Source: G963665925 sp050596425 (GTDB lineage Bacteria; Bacillota; Clostridia; Peptostreptococcales; Acidaminobacteraceae). From it: a stretch of DNA of 64,000 nt. Under the pieces are notes generated by a model. The model worked only from the letters and a program-made list of their open reading frames with translations. It did not search any database and was not told the origin of the DNA. Position numbers and translations under genes: made by a program. Of this stretch, positions 9,019 through 18,049 are shown one piece after another; within the stretch, counting starts at the first letter, position 1; every line of letters begins with the position of its first letter. The DNA lies in assembly GCF_050596425.1 (NCBI RefSeq), contig NZ_CP192292.1, positions 2,604,001 to 2,668,000 of the forward strand. Direction: 5' to 3'.

Positions 9019-9054
9019 AAAAAAGAGACCTCCTCACTGGAGATCTCTTTTTTC
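9019..9054. terminator. Bidirectional hairpin terminator
   Basis: AAAAAAGAGA.CTCC / GGAGA.TCTCTTTTTT: a stem flanked by A6 and T6 works in both directions. It probably ends the lipoprotein gene at 9133 (minus strand). The stretch 8702-9018 between it and the symporter start holds the symporter promoter region but no gene I can support. Confidence 0.7.
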
Positions 9055-9072
9055 ATTCGCTTTAACTCATAT

Positions 9073-9120
9073 AGCCTGACCCGGTGTTCGACTGGCACCG
9101 GTATGGTATTCAGGGGCTAT
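9073..9120 (-). other. Extended two-part hairpin downstream of the lipoprotein gene
   Basis: An outer pairing of ATAGCC with GGCTAT and an inner 6-base stem CCGGTG / CACCGG with a GC-rich loop form a 48-base folded element between the lipoprotein stop codon and its terminator. It may be a 3' UTR stability element. The inner part is more GC-rich than the surroundings. No RNA family recognised. Confidence 0.4.
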
Positions 9121-9132
9121 TGGAGAACTTGA

Positions 9133-10134
9133 TTAGTATCCCATTGTACCCAGTTCGTCAGCTGTTACACTGTTCTCTTCTGTTAACTCAGGGAATGAAA
9201 TAGAATCAATCGCATTAATGTTGTATGCTGTTGAGTCCATTTCAAAATTCACTTTTACAGTCGTTTCTGTATCTGGATCTGTTACCGTCATATCCATTGC
9301 CATAACGGATGATACCATTTGATTGGAATCATCAAGACCAAATGTCATATCAAAACGATCCATTGTGAAGTATGTAACCGCTTCTGCCCAGCCTTCTTCA
9401 AACTCTGACATCATATCATCCATTTGAGCGCTGATTTCTTCATCTGTAAGTTCAATGCCCATCATGGCATTTTGATTCTTTTGCGATGCGATCATGATTT
9501 CTCTGAAACCTGGATCGTTCATAACAGCAGTGAAAGCTTCATTGAAGATTTCCTTTGTGCGTGCATCATCAAGTGAAAGTTTGATTTGATTAACCTTAAC
9601 TTCTTCACCGTTTACCATAACAGTAGCGCCTTCTTCAAGAACCAGTTCTTCATCAGTGACTTTGGCTAGAATAATATCATAAACCTTCTTACTGATTTCC
9701 TGAGCTTGTTCTTGTGTCATAACAGCTGATTCACCTTCTGCTGTCACAAGATCTTGAACAATGTAAGGTTCCATCATAGGAATCTTCATAGCCATTTGTT
9801 CTTCATTCATATAAATCTCAGCATTATATGTCATGCCACTAAGTTCTGCAGAAGCCGTCATTTCAATTTGAGGCTTTTCTGTCATAATCGACTTAGCATT
9901 CATTACCACGTTCACATCTTTAAGCATAGATGCAAACATTTCCATCATTGGATCTGGGTTCTCACCTAAATCAACACCGAAGTGGATTTTAATATCCTGT
10001 TCAGCTGATGTGATTTCCATTGATTTTGCCACTGATTCTTCCAACATCTCGCGTGCTGTCTGCTTCGGTGCACAACCGACTACAGATACGACCAATGCAA
10101 GACTCATAAGCAAAGATACTATTTTGCGTTTCAT
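9133..10134 (-). CDS. Lipoprotein, LppX/DUF6612-like outer-face protein
   Basis: 333 residues from MKRKIVSLLMSL, just after AAAGGAGGAG (29 upstream in-frame codons are rejected). Lipobox VVGC at the end of the signal peptide predicts anchoring to the outer membrane face. The mature part has alternating amphipathic strands with repeated references to Met-rich segments (MMEMFASML, QMAMKIPMMEP), in the style of Gram-positive lipoproteins of the DUF6612 / LolA-like half-barrel type. Such proteins are thought to carry hydrophobic molecules. The family assignment is by general appearance only. Confidence 0.65.
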   Translation of the reverse strand: MKRKIVSLLMSLALVVSVVGCAPKQTAREMLEESVAKSMEITSAEQDIKIHFGVDLGENPDPMMEMFASMLKDVNVVMNAKSIMTEKPQIEMTASAELSGMTYNAEIYMNEEQMAMKIPMMEPYIVQDLVTAEGESAVMTQEQAQEISKKVYDIILAKVTDEELVLEEGATVMVNGEEVKVNQIKLSLDDARTKEIFNEAFTAVMNDPGFREIMIASQKNQNAMMGIELTDEEISAQMDDMMSEFEEGWAEAVTYFTMDRFDMTFGLDDSNQMVSSVMAMDMTVTDPDTETTVKVNFEMDSTAYNINAIDSISFPELTEENSVTADELGTMGY

Positions 10135-10257
10135 GTTAACTCCTCCTTTATTCTCACTAATTGTAGCATGATTAACCAACATATTCCATAAAAAAATCAC
10201 GATTAGTCCATAAGATATCAAATTGTAAACTATCTGATAATTATCACATATTGGTAA

Positions 10258-11322
10258 TTATGTATCAGTTTTCACAATGTCAAGAGGATCTTTGACGTAT
10301 CTACGAATGCCATACTTGTCTCTGTGTTGATTCAAATAGGCTTTCATTTCTTCGCTATCCATATCCTTAATATCTGTAAGTTTCAAGTCTTGGCTAAAGG
10401 GACAAGCCGAAAGACAAACGCCACAGTCAGTTCCCAAAGATCTCCAGCGTTCATAACAGTTTTCCTGACTGATTTTCCAGCGCAGATCTCCATCAATGAT
10501 GCTTCTTTTTTCTTTCGGAATGGCTTGACCAGGACAAGTTCGTGAACAAATTCCACAAATTTCGCAAAACTGTGCAAAATTGAAGTCCTCTGGATCGTCT
10601 TCAATAAGTTCCATTTCCGTTGTCACAACCCCAAGTCTAACCCTTGGCCCGTATTCTTTTGATGTAAGAAGTCCCATTCGGCCAATTTGTCCAAGACCTG
10701 CCGCTTGGGCCACAAGCGGTGCAATCAGAAGATAGTTGCCATCCATGTGGTTTCTTGCTTCATAGCCCAGTTCTCTTATCATATAAGAGAGAACCATCCC
10801 TATCATACCCGCATCCATATACCCTTTAACAACCGCTATGACTTCCTCCAGTTGAGGGGCTCTGTTGATCATCTCTTGATCCATTTCAACAGCAAAGACT
10901 ATGGCATAGTGGTCTTTGGCCTCGACTGGCTCTTTATAGTTTTCAGTTTTGCGTCCGCGTAGAGTATAGTAATACTCCGGCTTCATTTTTGTGATACCGA
11001 CATCAACCGCTCCATAGTACTTGGCATATTTCTTTATGGTTTCAGTCATTTCTTTTGGCGTCACTTTGACCTTCTCAGCTTGCTCTTTGCCCTCAGAAAG
11101 CGGGTTAATGTCCCCCAACATTCTAAAAACAGCATCTGCAAACCTAGAATGGACAGGATTATAAGTCATTGTCCCTTCACCGCATATATTCGGCAGGGTC
11201 CTGATATGGTCATCTCTTTGCTTTCTTTGTGGATGCTCATTGTAGTAATCCAAATACTCTTCAGACCCCACCTGAAGATTCATCCTAGCAAACATTGTGT
11301 CTCTTTCATCAATTCTTTTCAT
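10258..11322 (-). CDS. Cytoplasmic reductive-dehalogenase/QueG-like 2[4Fe-4S] protein
   Basis: 354 residues. The C-terminal part has a ferredoxin-like double cluster: CEICGICSRTCP (about 263-274) and a second set with an isolated Cys in ENCYE, then CGVCLSACPF (about 309-318). The preceding domain contains LSYMIRELGYEARNH and GLLTSKEYGPRVRLG, resembling the cobalamin-binding fold shared by reductive dehalogenases and epoxyqueuosine reductase. No Tat signal and no RdhB membrane anchor gene is present, so respiratory dehalogenation is unlikely. A cytoplasmic B12/Fe-S reductase is the better guess. GAAGGGAGGG precedes the ATG. It is a single gene. The substrate is unknown. Confidence 0.75.
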   Translation of the reverse strand: MKRIDERDTMFARMNLQVGSEEYLDYYNEHPQRKQRDDHIRTLPNICGEGTMTYNPVHSRFADAVFRMLGDINPLSEGKEQAEKVKVTPKEMTETIKKYAKYYGAVDVGITKMKPEYYYTLRGRKTENYKEPVEAKDHYAIVFAVEMDQEMINRAPQLEEVIAVVKGYMDAGMIGMVLSYMIRELGYEARNHMDGNYLLIAPLVAQAAGLGQIGRMGLLTSKEYGPRVRLGVVTTEMELIEDDPEDFNFAQFCEICGICSRTCPGQAIPKEKRSIIDGDLRWKISQENCYERWRSLGTDCGVCLSACPFSQDLKLTDIKDMDSEEMKAYLNQHRDKYGIRRYVKDPLDIVKTDT

Positions 11323-11564
11323 AACTGCCCTCCCTTCTTTTAATTATACATTGTCTACACCATTAAACCTAGTCATTTCATGCCCAATCTGCAGACCATA
11401 AGAAGATCAGAAGCCATGCATCAAACACCTTATTTATTACAGCATTTATTGCAACTTCATTTTCAACGATCAAGGTTTATAATTTTAATACTTTGCTGTA
11501 TAACGTGGCTTATAATGAGGTTTATTAATGAAGCTTATGAGTTTATATCAAGACTTATATTTTC

Positions 11565-11608
11565 AATAAAAAACGTTCAGTACGCTATTTTAACTAGCAT
11601 ACTGAACG
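11565..11608 (-). terminator. Terminator of the KAS III operon
   Basis: 13-base stem CGTTCAGTACGCT / AGCATACTGAACG (11574-11608, one mismatch) followed on the minus strand by TTTTTTATTG. It lies 8 bases after the last operon gene. The rest of 11323-11564 holds the promoter region of the Fe-S protein gene and nothing else supported. Confidence 0.9.
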
Positions 11609-11615
11609 CCCTTTA

Positions 11616-12632
11616 TTATCCCCATTTAATTATTAAACTGGCAAAACTGTAACCAAGTCCACCTGTCAGCATCATGACACAGCTTCCGTTCTTGATTTTT
11701 CCTGCCTTCAAGGCTAAATCCAGAGACAGGATATTATCAACGTGACCCACATGCCCATACTCGTCTAAATATATGGATTGGTCTTGAGAAAAGCCCAGTT
11801 CACTAAGTATATAGTTATGTGCTGACCGCTTTATATGAACCATAGACACATAGTCTATATCTTTTGATTGAACACCACTGGACTTCATAGCCCGACTGGC
11901 CACATCTAAAAAGGCTGGCACTGTCTTAAGCTTTAAATTATCTTTAAACGTCTGGTAATCTGGCATTTTGAGAGTCCAAAGATTTTCAGATCCATTTTTC
12001 TTAGGGTGCCTCGGGTCATTTGTTCCATTATGACTGGCCACAACATCGTCTGCAAAGACAGGTTCTGTTTTAATAAACGTTTCAAGAACTTGATTTTTAT
12101 TATGTCCCTTTTGCAAGAGTACCGAACAAGCCCCAACTGTTAGGGGCAACATAAATGTTGAGTTGGGATCTGTAGGATCAACCAAGTAGCCTATGGTATT
12201 GGCTCCGCATATAAGCACATTTTTAATATCATTATTAGATGCCATCATGTCCTTGGCCACCTTTATGCCCAAGACCGTAGAAGAACATCTGTATGATATG
12301 TCAAAACCCCATGCATTCAGGGCTCCAATTTCTTTTTGAACCTTAATGGCCGCCGTCCAGCATATGTATTCCTTGTATTCTTCCCCGTTGAATATAATGA
12401 GATCTATATCCATAGGATCAAATCCAGTTTGCTCTAAACACTTTTTTGCTGATTTTATGGCCATGGCCACGCAGTGGTCATCTTTTCCCCCAAGCACTTT
12501 TTCTCTAATACCAATTTTTTCTATAATAACGTCTTCAGTCAGTCCAGAAACCTTTGATAGCTCATGGGCTGACATTCGACCTTCTGGAATGTACAGGCCA
12601 TAGCCAACTATACCACAGGTTGTCTGATTCAA
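11616..12632 (-). CDS. KAS III-like condensing enzyme, divergent (operon gene 14)
   Basis: 338 residues, TTG start after AAGGGGGCTTAAATA. Thiolase-fold protein of the FabH/HMG-CoA-synthase superfamily. The nucleophile is present as Cys116 (DISYRCSST). At the FabH VPHQAN position the sequence reads VHIKRSAHNY, and at the GN Asn position EYGHVGHVDN, so the classical Cys-His-Asn triad is not kept. It is expected to act on acyl-CoA thioesters, possibly as an acyltransferase or a non-FabH condensing enzyme. It is the last gene of the operon, 3 bases after the preceding stop codon, with the operon terminator just behind. Confidence 0.85.
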   Translation of the reverse strand: MNQTTCGIVGYGLYIPEGRMSAHELSKVSGLTEDVIIEKIGIREKVLGGKDDHCVAMAIKSAKKCLEQTGFDPMDIDLIIFNGEEYKEYICWTAAIKVQKEIGALNAWGFDISYRCSSTVLGIKVAKDMMASNNDIKNVLICGANTIGYLVDPTDPNSTFMLPLTVGACSVLLQKGHNKNQVLETFIKTEPVFADDVVASHNGTNDPRHPKKNGSENLWTLKMPDYQTFKDNLKLKTVPAFLDVASRAMKSSGVQSKDIDYVSMVHIKRSAHNYILSELGFSQDQSIYLDEYGHVGHVDNILSLDLALKAGKIKNGSCVMMLTGGLGYSFASLIIKWG

Positions 12633-12635
12633 TAT

Positions 12636-13664
12636 TTAAGCCCCCTTATATTCAAGAAGTGCACTGGACCAGGAAAAACCAGCCCCTGCACTGAATAAGA
12701 TTATTTTATCCCCGTTTTTAAACTGATTGTTCTCAAGCATCAAGTCAAGATTGAACACAATATCAGTCGGACCCATATGTCCATAGTCTTTTGCGATATG
12801 CATAGATGTTTGATCATAGTCCATACCAATAATGTCGATGATTTTGGTCATGATGTCACGTCCTATATTATAAAGAACCATATGACTAAGCGCCTTCTGT
12901 TCCACCTTGAGTCTGTCAAGCAGTTCTGTCATAACAAGTTTGTTGTTCTTGCCAAGCATGGTGAAAAGCTCATCTCTTTTCGTATCATCACTAAGATACT
13001 CAGCCGCAGACGCACGGCTATCTGAGCAAAATAGTTTTTTTCTAACATGGTCAGCCGTGACAGGAACTTTTAGGCCTCCAACAGGCATTTTCCACAGGTG
13101 ATTAAAGGACCCATCTGTCTTGGCGTGGGTGCCCTTAATTTCAAATCCATTTTGTGAGCGCTTGACCAAACAAGCGCTGGCACCATCACCGTAATAATTG
13201 GCCGAAGCAGAAGTCCACCTGTTAATCAGAGGTTTTGAAAATTTATCCGCACAAACAACAAGGATGGTTTCTGTATCCGGATCAGCCTTTAGTTTACTAT
13301 ATGCAAAATCCAGCCCTGCCATGCCCCCACAGCAAAATTGTTCTATTCGAAAGGCGTAGGCGTTTACCGCTCCTATTTCATGGGCAACACGGGCAGCATC
13401 CGACCACCTTAAATAATCTGGCATTGTATTGGAGTAGACAACCACATCAATTTTTTCAGGATCAATACCAGCCTTTTCTATGGCTATATTCGATGCCTTA
13501 ATAGCCATGTCTGTGGCTTCTTCACCTGTCGCCACATGAACCTTATCAATGGCCAATTCTCTAACGGTTTTCATGGGTATTTTTTCTGACTCTATAACAT
13601 CCTTGGTGTAAATCACATTTTCAGGCACATATCGACCAGTTGATACAATACTTACAGCGTCCAT
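12636..13664 (-). CDS. KAS III-like condensing enzyme, divergent (operon gene 13)
   Basis: 342 residues, ATG after AAGGGGGACTAG. The nucleophile is Cys111 in EQFCCGG (two adjacent cysteines). The catalytic-His motif is replaced by VLYNIGRDI (Tyr for His) and the Asn motif by DYGHMGPTD (His for Asn). The same two replacements occur in the next gene (13675-14712), so these two form a pair from a duplication and could be heterodimer partners. A FabH-type decarboxylative reaction is doubtful. Acyl transfer or Claisen condensation without decarboxylation is possible. Confidence 0.85.
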   Translation of the reverse strand: MDAVSIVSTGRYVPENVIYTKDVIESEKIPMKTVRELAIDKVHVATGEEATDMAIKASNIAIEKAGIDPEKIDVVVYSNTMPDYLRWSDAARVAHEIGAVNAYAFRIEQFCCGGMAGLDFAYSKLKADPDTETILVVCADKFSKPLINRWTSASANYYGDGASACLVKRSQNGFEIKGTHAKTDGSFNHLWKMPVGGLKVPVTADHVRKKLFCSDSRASAAEYLSDDTKRDELFTMLGKNNKLVMTELLDRLKVEQKALSHMVLYNIGRDIMTKIIDIIGMDYDQTSMHIAKDYGHMGPTDIVFNLDLMLENNQFKNGDKIILFSAGAGFSWSSALLEYKGA

Positions 13665-13674
13665 CTAGTCCCCC

Positions 13675-14712
13675 TTATTTAAATTGAATGGCCGCACTGG
13701 CTGTAGAAAAGCCTGTGCCTGCACTAAATAAAACCACCAGGTCCCCTGAATCAAATTTTCTGTTTTTACGCATTTGATCAAAGTTGAAAAAAATATCTGC
13801 CGGACCCATATGTCCATGCTGACTGCCATACATCCAAGATGTATCTGCAAGGTCACAGCCTAGACTTTTACTAATGTTTTCTATGATATACTTTCCCACG
13901 TTGTAAGTGACTATTTTATTAACATCTTCCTTTTCCCTACCTATTTTCTGCATGAGACGGTCAAATGTTTCAATATTGGTTCTTACAATTCGACTGGATA
14001 CCCTTGCCCGTTCTTCATCATCTTTCAAATATTCCATAGCAAATCGATTCAGGTCTATACGAAACAGACCCTCATCGATATGCTCTGGTTTAAGTGGCTT
14101 AACCGTTCCACCGACTGGTATTCTCCATAAATGGTTCAGTTCGCCGTCGGTTAAGTTGACAACTTCAAGGATTTCATGGTCTGTGACACCACGGCTGACA
14201 ACGGCTGCGCTGGCGCCGTCCCCCCATATGCATGCATCTGCAGCCTTCCACCTGTCAACAATAGGCTCTTGAAACATATCTGCTGAAACAATGAGTATAT
14301 TGTTGATATGGTCATCGGCTTTTATTTTAGAAACTGCATATTCAAGGGCTATAATCTGTGCATTGCAGGCCTGGTCATATCTAAGCGAGACCGCATTCAC
14401 GGCTCCAATCTCATGTTGGACCCGCGCATATTCAGCCCACATAAAATACTCCGGAAAACCACCGTATGAGTATATGACAACATCTATGTCAGCTGGATCA
14501 ATGCCTGCATCAGCAATTGCATCCTTAGCTGCATAAATAGCCATGTCTGTTGGGTATTCCCTATCACCTGACACATGTATCTTATCGATACCTATATTAC
14601 TTATATAATCTTCTGTAAAACCATATTGATCCATAACAGAACGGGTCATGATTTGCTTTTTAGGTGCATATGACGCCGTGCCTGATATTCCAATCCCTGA
14701 GTATTTCCCCAC
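13675..14712 (-). CDS. KAS III-like condensing enzyme, divergent (operon gene 12)
   Basis: 345 residues, GTG start preceded by GGAGGCCAAA. The nucleophile is Cys116 (YDQACNAQ). The His position reads VTYNVGKYI with Tyr270, and the Asn position reads QHGHMGPAD with His301. It shares LNHLWRIPVGG with the NHLWKMPVGG of the gene at 12636, supporting a recent duplication. The glycine-rich C-terminus VVLFSAGTGFSTASA is typical of the superfamily. It is part of the 14-gene operon, 10 bases after the preceding gene. Confidence 0.85.
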   Translation of the reverse strand: MGKYSGIGISGTASYAPKKQIMTRSVMDQYGFTEDYISNIGIDKIHVSGDREYPTDMAIYAAKDAIADAGIDPADIDVVIYSYGGFPEYFMWAEYARVQHEIGAVNAVSLRYDQACNAQIIALEYAVSKIKADDHINNILIVSADMFQEPIVDRWKAADACIWGDGASAAVVSRGVTDHEILEVVNLTDGELNHLWRIPVGGTVKPLKPEHIDEGLFRIDLNRFAMEYLKDDEERARVSSRIVRTNIETFDRLMQKIGREKEDVNKIVTYNVGKYIIENISKSLGCDLADTSWMYGSQHGHMGPADIFFNFDQMRKNRKFDSGDLVVLFSAGTGFSTASAAIQFK

Positions 14713-14722
14713 TTTGGCCTCC

Positions 14723-15760
14723 TTAAATAAAGTCTGCTTTGTCGTACCATTCCATCAGCATGCCTGACCAAGCCAAACCAGCTCCAAATGAAACCATGGC
14801 CACCTTGTCCCCTTTTTTAATCTTGTTTTCTTCAATGGCTTCTGTCAGTGTGATCAGGGTAGATGCACCACCCGTATTGCCATACTTTTCTATGGTGGTA
14901 TGGGTTTTAGTCATATCAAGACCCACTTTTTCAAGGGAGGTGCGAATAATATTAATATTTGCCTGGTGGGGAATGACAAAATCAATATCTTTGACATCAA
15001 TACCTGAAGCATCTGCAACTTCTTCAAGACTTTGTGGAAGAACTGTGGTCGCAAAATCCCAGACCCCTTTATTGTCCATATTCAGGTAACGTTTTTTAAC
15101 ATCATCCACATTGTTGTTTCGAATTGGCATATCAAGGCCACCAGCTGGAATAATGCATGCATCATATCTAGAACCATCCACCTTCATGAGGAAGGACTGT
15201 ATGCCCTTGCCTTTTGGAAGTCGACTTAAGACAGCAGCTCCAGTGCCATCTCCAAAGAAGCAGCAAGTGGCTCTGTCTTCCCAGTTGATCAAGTTACGGC
15301 TGATTATGTCTCCACCTATTACAAGGACATTTTCACAACTTCCACTTGCTACAAAGTTGGCGCCGATGGACAAGGCGTAAACACTTCCAGGACAACCACC
15401 AATGACCGCATCGAAAGCACCGGCATTTATACATCCAAGGTCGTGCTGAACTTTAAAAGATGTTGATGGGTCAATATGATCAGGATCAACCCGAGCAAGT
15501 ATTATCAAATCTATATCTTCTGGTTTTAAACCTGAATTTTCTATGGCCATACGTCCAGCTTTTGTAGCCATACATGAAAGATTTTCGCTATCATCAGCAA
15601 TTCGTCTTTCATGGACGCCTATTCTTTTTTTAATCCATTCATCTGTTGTATCTATTTTTTCAGCCAGTTCATGATTCGTAACCACACGTTCAGGCAAGTA
15701 CTTTCCCATGCCTCTGATCCCAACACCATAGCTTGCTTTACTTGAAATATTACTAATCAT
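14723..15760 (-). CDS. 3-oxoacyl-ACP synthase III (FabH) homologue, full triad (operon gene 11)
   Basis: 345 residues with the intact FabH triad: Cys123 (GGCPGS), His265 (IPHQANINII) and Asn295 (KYGNTGGAS). It should condense an acyl-CoA starter with a malonyl thioester, or a related extender, by decarboxylation. Its ATG overlaps the stop codon of the SCP2 gene (TAATG), so translation is coupled. No acyl carrier protein gene lies in the operon, so the substrate may be a CoA thioester or a housekeeping ACP. Confidence 0.9.
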   Translation of the reverse strand: MISNISSKASYGVGIRGMGKYLPERVVTNHELAEKIDTTDEWIKKRIGVHERRIADDSENLSCMATKAGRMAIENSGLKPEDIDLIILARVDPDHIDPSTSFKVQHDLGCINAGAFDAVIGGCPGSVYALSIGANFVASGSCENVLVIGGDIISRNLINWEDRATCCFFGDGTGAAVLSRLPKGKGIQSFLMKVDGSRYDACIIPAGGLDMPIRNNNVDDVKKRYLNMDNKGVWDFATTVLPQSLEEVADASGIDVKDIDFVIPHQANINIIRTSLEKVGLDMTKTHTTIEKYGNTGGASTLITLTEAIEENKIKKGDKVAMVSFGAGLAWSGMLMEWYDKADFI

Positions 15761-16164
15761 TATGCTTCCTCCATTTTGTTATAAGCTTCTTTGTAATAAA
15801 CCATTGTTGGCATATTGCCAGCCAGTATGACCTGTTTTATGTCCCCTTTTAAAAACTTGATCCGCTTTTGCACAAGGGCCAGGGTCGGGTTTAGTTTTCC
15901 CATATTGAGATCATGAAAATCTTGACTGCTAATGTCTATAACAACCTGATTTTCATCCTGTAAGCCTTCTTTAATACTTATAAATCCATCCTTTAGTTCT
16001 ATGGTATGGTCAAAGGCAATATCAGCCATAGTGTATCCAACACTTAAAGAGGTGTTGGGATTTATGTATTCTTTGCGCACAGACTCCTCGTTAAGCATTT
16101 CCACCATAGAATCTATGACATGCCATAGACGCTCACCGTTTGTATAGGTCTTGTTCTTTTCCAC
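15760..16164 (-). CDS. SCP2 sterol-carrier-like lipid-binding protein (operon gene 10)
   Basis: 134 residues from a GTG at 16164, placed 8 bases after AGGAGG. The longer frame from 16224 would run into the preceding gene. The pattern of amphipathic strands and helices, with YTMADIAFDHTIELKDG and a C-terminal GDIKQVILAGNMP helix, fits the SCP2 fold, a hydrophobic-tunnel binder of acyl-CoAs and lipids often encoded beside thiolase-fold enzymes. It probably holds or delivers an acyl intermediate for the operon enzymes. There is no membrane segment. Confidence 0.75.
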   Translation of the reverse strand: MEKNKTYTNGERLWHVIDSMVEMLNEESVRKEYINPNTSLSVGYTMADIAFDHTIELKDGFISIKEGLQDENQVVIDISSQDFHDLNMGKLNPTLALVQKRIKFLKGDIKQVILAGNMPTMVYYKEAYNKMEEA

Positions 16165-16175
16165 TTTAAGTCCTC

Positions 16176-17189
16176 CTATAGAAAATCTTCCTTGTCGCAC
16201 CATCTCATTAACATGCCCGCCCACTGAAAACCTGCTGCATTGCCAAATTGGAAAATATGATCTCCTGGCTTTAATTTATTGGCTTTGACAGCTTCCTTTA
16301 AAATAATAAACGCTGAACCAGCTCCGCTATGACCATACATGTCTGTCACCACATGGGTTTTTTCTAACCCCACACCGATGGCATCCATCTGTGCTTCCAT
16401 CTGCGATAAGGCCGCTGGATGCGGTGAGAAGAAATCCACTTCTTCTAGAGTCATATCCGCCTTTTCAAGACAGGCATACAAGGATTCCTTAAACCAGGTG
16501 ATCACCTTTGGCAGTAGAATGCCCACAATCTCTCCTTGGGTAACGAAAAAATCCTTACCCTCACCATTTTCTTCTCTTGGTATACGGGACCCTCTGTTAA
16601 AAAGTCCAGAACCGTAAAAGAACTTGCCATCTGAATCAAAGTGTTCAGATAGTATACCAGTCTTGCCTTCCTTGAGCTTGCCAAGAACAACTGCACTGGC
16701 TCCATCCCCAATAAAGCCCATGAATAGGTTCTCTTTTGAATCGAGCATCCTTGATGTACAGTCTCCTGTAACAACAAGGGCCTTGTCATAAGTGCCACAC
16801 ATTATAAAACGCATAGCCGTTGCCAAAGCATAATTTGGCGCTGCACAAGCCTGGTTCATATTGAGAACCATTGCATTTTTCAGTCCCAGTTCATGTTGAA
16901 TGAGGGCTCCAGGTGCAGGGCTGTAAAAATCGCCTGATCCAGTTGCCACCACAAGCAGTTGAATTTCTTCTGCAAGCACACCTGAGTCTTCAATGGCCTC
17001 TTTTGCCGCTTTAATAGCAAAATCTGAAAAAGCTTCTGTGTCATCCGCCCAACGCCTTTCTGTAATGCCTGTATAAAACTCGACTTGTTCTTCTTCCAGT
17101 CCTATGTAATTTTCAATATCCTTATTTGTAACCACTCTTTCGGGCAAATTGTAGCCTATGCCTTGAATACCTATTGATGAGTACTTCAT
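16176..17189 (-). CDS. KAS III-like condensing enzyme (operon gene 9)
   Basis: 337 residues, ATG after GGAGGCATT. It has Cys115 (MNQACAAPN) and the catalytic His257 (SPHPAALSQM), but His287 in MYGHSGAGS instead of the FabH Asn. It is therefore intermediate between the two full-triad copies and the three strongly altered ones. The N-terminal half reads like FabH (LPERVVTNKDIENY, GITERRWADD). It sits between the SCP2 gene and the hydroxyacyl-CoA dehydrogenase gene with gaps of 11 and 8 bases. Confidence 0.87.
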   Translation of the reverse strand: MKYSSIGIQGIGYNLPERVVTNKDIENYIGLEEEQVEFYTGITERRWADDTEAFSDFAIKAAKEAIEDSGVLAEEIQLLVVATGSGDFYSPAPGALIQHELGLKNAMVLNMNQACAAPNYALATAMRFIMCGTYDKALVVTGDCTSRMLDSKENLFMGFIGDGASAVVLGKLKEGKTGILSEHFDSDGKFFYGSGLFNRGSRIPREENGEGKDFFVTQGEIVGILLPKVITWFKESLYACLEKADMTLEEVDFFSPHPAALSQMEAQMDAIGVGLEKTHVVTDMYGHSGAGSAFIILKEAVKANKLKPGDHIFQFGNAAGFQWAGMLMRWCDKEDFL

Positions 17190-17197
17190 AATGCCTC

Positions 17198-18049
17198 CTA
17201 TTCGTAGTTGTAGAATCCTCTGCCTGATTTTCTGCCCAGGTGACCAGCATTCACCATATTCTTTAGATAAACACTGGGTCTATACTTAGAGTCAGAGAAG
17301 TTGTAGTATAAGCTCTCCATACTGTAGAAAATGGAATCAAGGCCAATAAGGTCAGCCAGCTCCAGTGGACCTTTTTTCAAATTCATAGCTCGTTTCATAA
17401 TTTCATCAAGAACCTCAGGTGACTCGACAATGCCTTCGCTCATCATGATTGAGGCTTCGTTAAGAAATGGAACAAGGAGCCTATTGATAATAAAGCCTGG
17501 TGAATCACTCACTACAAATGACTTCTTGCATATGTTTTCAACTATTTTAGATCCCTTCTCAACAAAATCATCCGTCGTTTGGTAGCCCCTTATAATTTCA
17601 ACCAAGTCTATAAGGGGGACTGGGGAAATAAAGTGTAAACCCAAAAACCGCTCTGGCTTATCGAGAACAGAACCAAGTTCTGTAATGGAATATGTCGATG
17701 TATTGCTTGCAAGGATACATGTGGAGGATGCATGCGATTCCAGCTCTTTAAGCACCTTAAGTTTTAGAGTTTTATCTTCTTTTACGGTCTCAATGATCAC
17801 ATCCACCTTACAAAGTGCTGGATAATCCTCTGGAATATACATAAACTCCATGTTGTCTAGGATCTCTTGCCGTTCTTTTATTGAAAGCCTGTTTTTTTCA
17901 ACTTCATGGTCAAGATATTCATACATTTTATCTTGGTGATTTGGTGATCTTCCGTACATATATACCTTGCAGTTATGCGCTGCAAATGTATGTCCTATCC
18001 CTTTGCCCATTAAGCCTGTGCCCACAACTGCAACGCTGAGACTATTCAT
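17198..18049 (-). CDS. 3-hydroxyacyl-CoA dehydrogenase (operon gene 8)
   Basis: 283 residues from MNSLSVAVVGTG (ribosome site GGGGGG just before). The Rossmann motif VGTGLMGKGIG (9-19) binds NAD(H), and His139 in LGLHFISPVP corresponds to the catalytic His of the HFFNPVP motif. The C-terminal helical domain (about 185-283) is complete. The family interconverts 3-hydroxyacyl-CoA and 3-oxoacyl-CoA. With KAS III products as neighbours it probably reduces a 3-oxo thioester. It overlaps the upstream VOC gene by eight bases. Confidence 0.9.
   Translation of the reverse strand: MNSLSVAVVGTGLMGKGIGHTFAAHNCKVYMYGRSPNHQDKMYEYLDHEVEKNRLSIKERQEILDNMEFMYIPEDYPALCKVDVIIETVKEDKTLKLKVLKELESHASSTCILASNTSTYSITELGSVLDKPERFLGLHFISPVPLIDLVEIIRGYQTTDDFVEKGSKIVENICKKSFVVSDSPGFIINRLLVPFLNEASIMMSEGIVESPEVLDEIMKRAMNLKKGPLELADLIGLDSIFYSMESLYYNFSDSKYRPSVYLKNMVNAGHLGRKSGRGFYNYE

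Noticed and set aside
9073..9120. tRNA gene
   Set aside because: The inner loop faintly recalls a T-loop, but there is no cloverleaf, anticodon arm or correct length.
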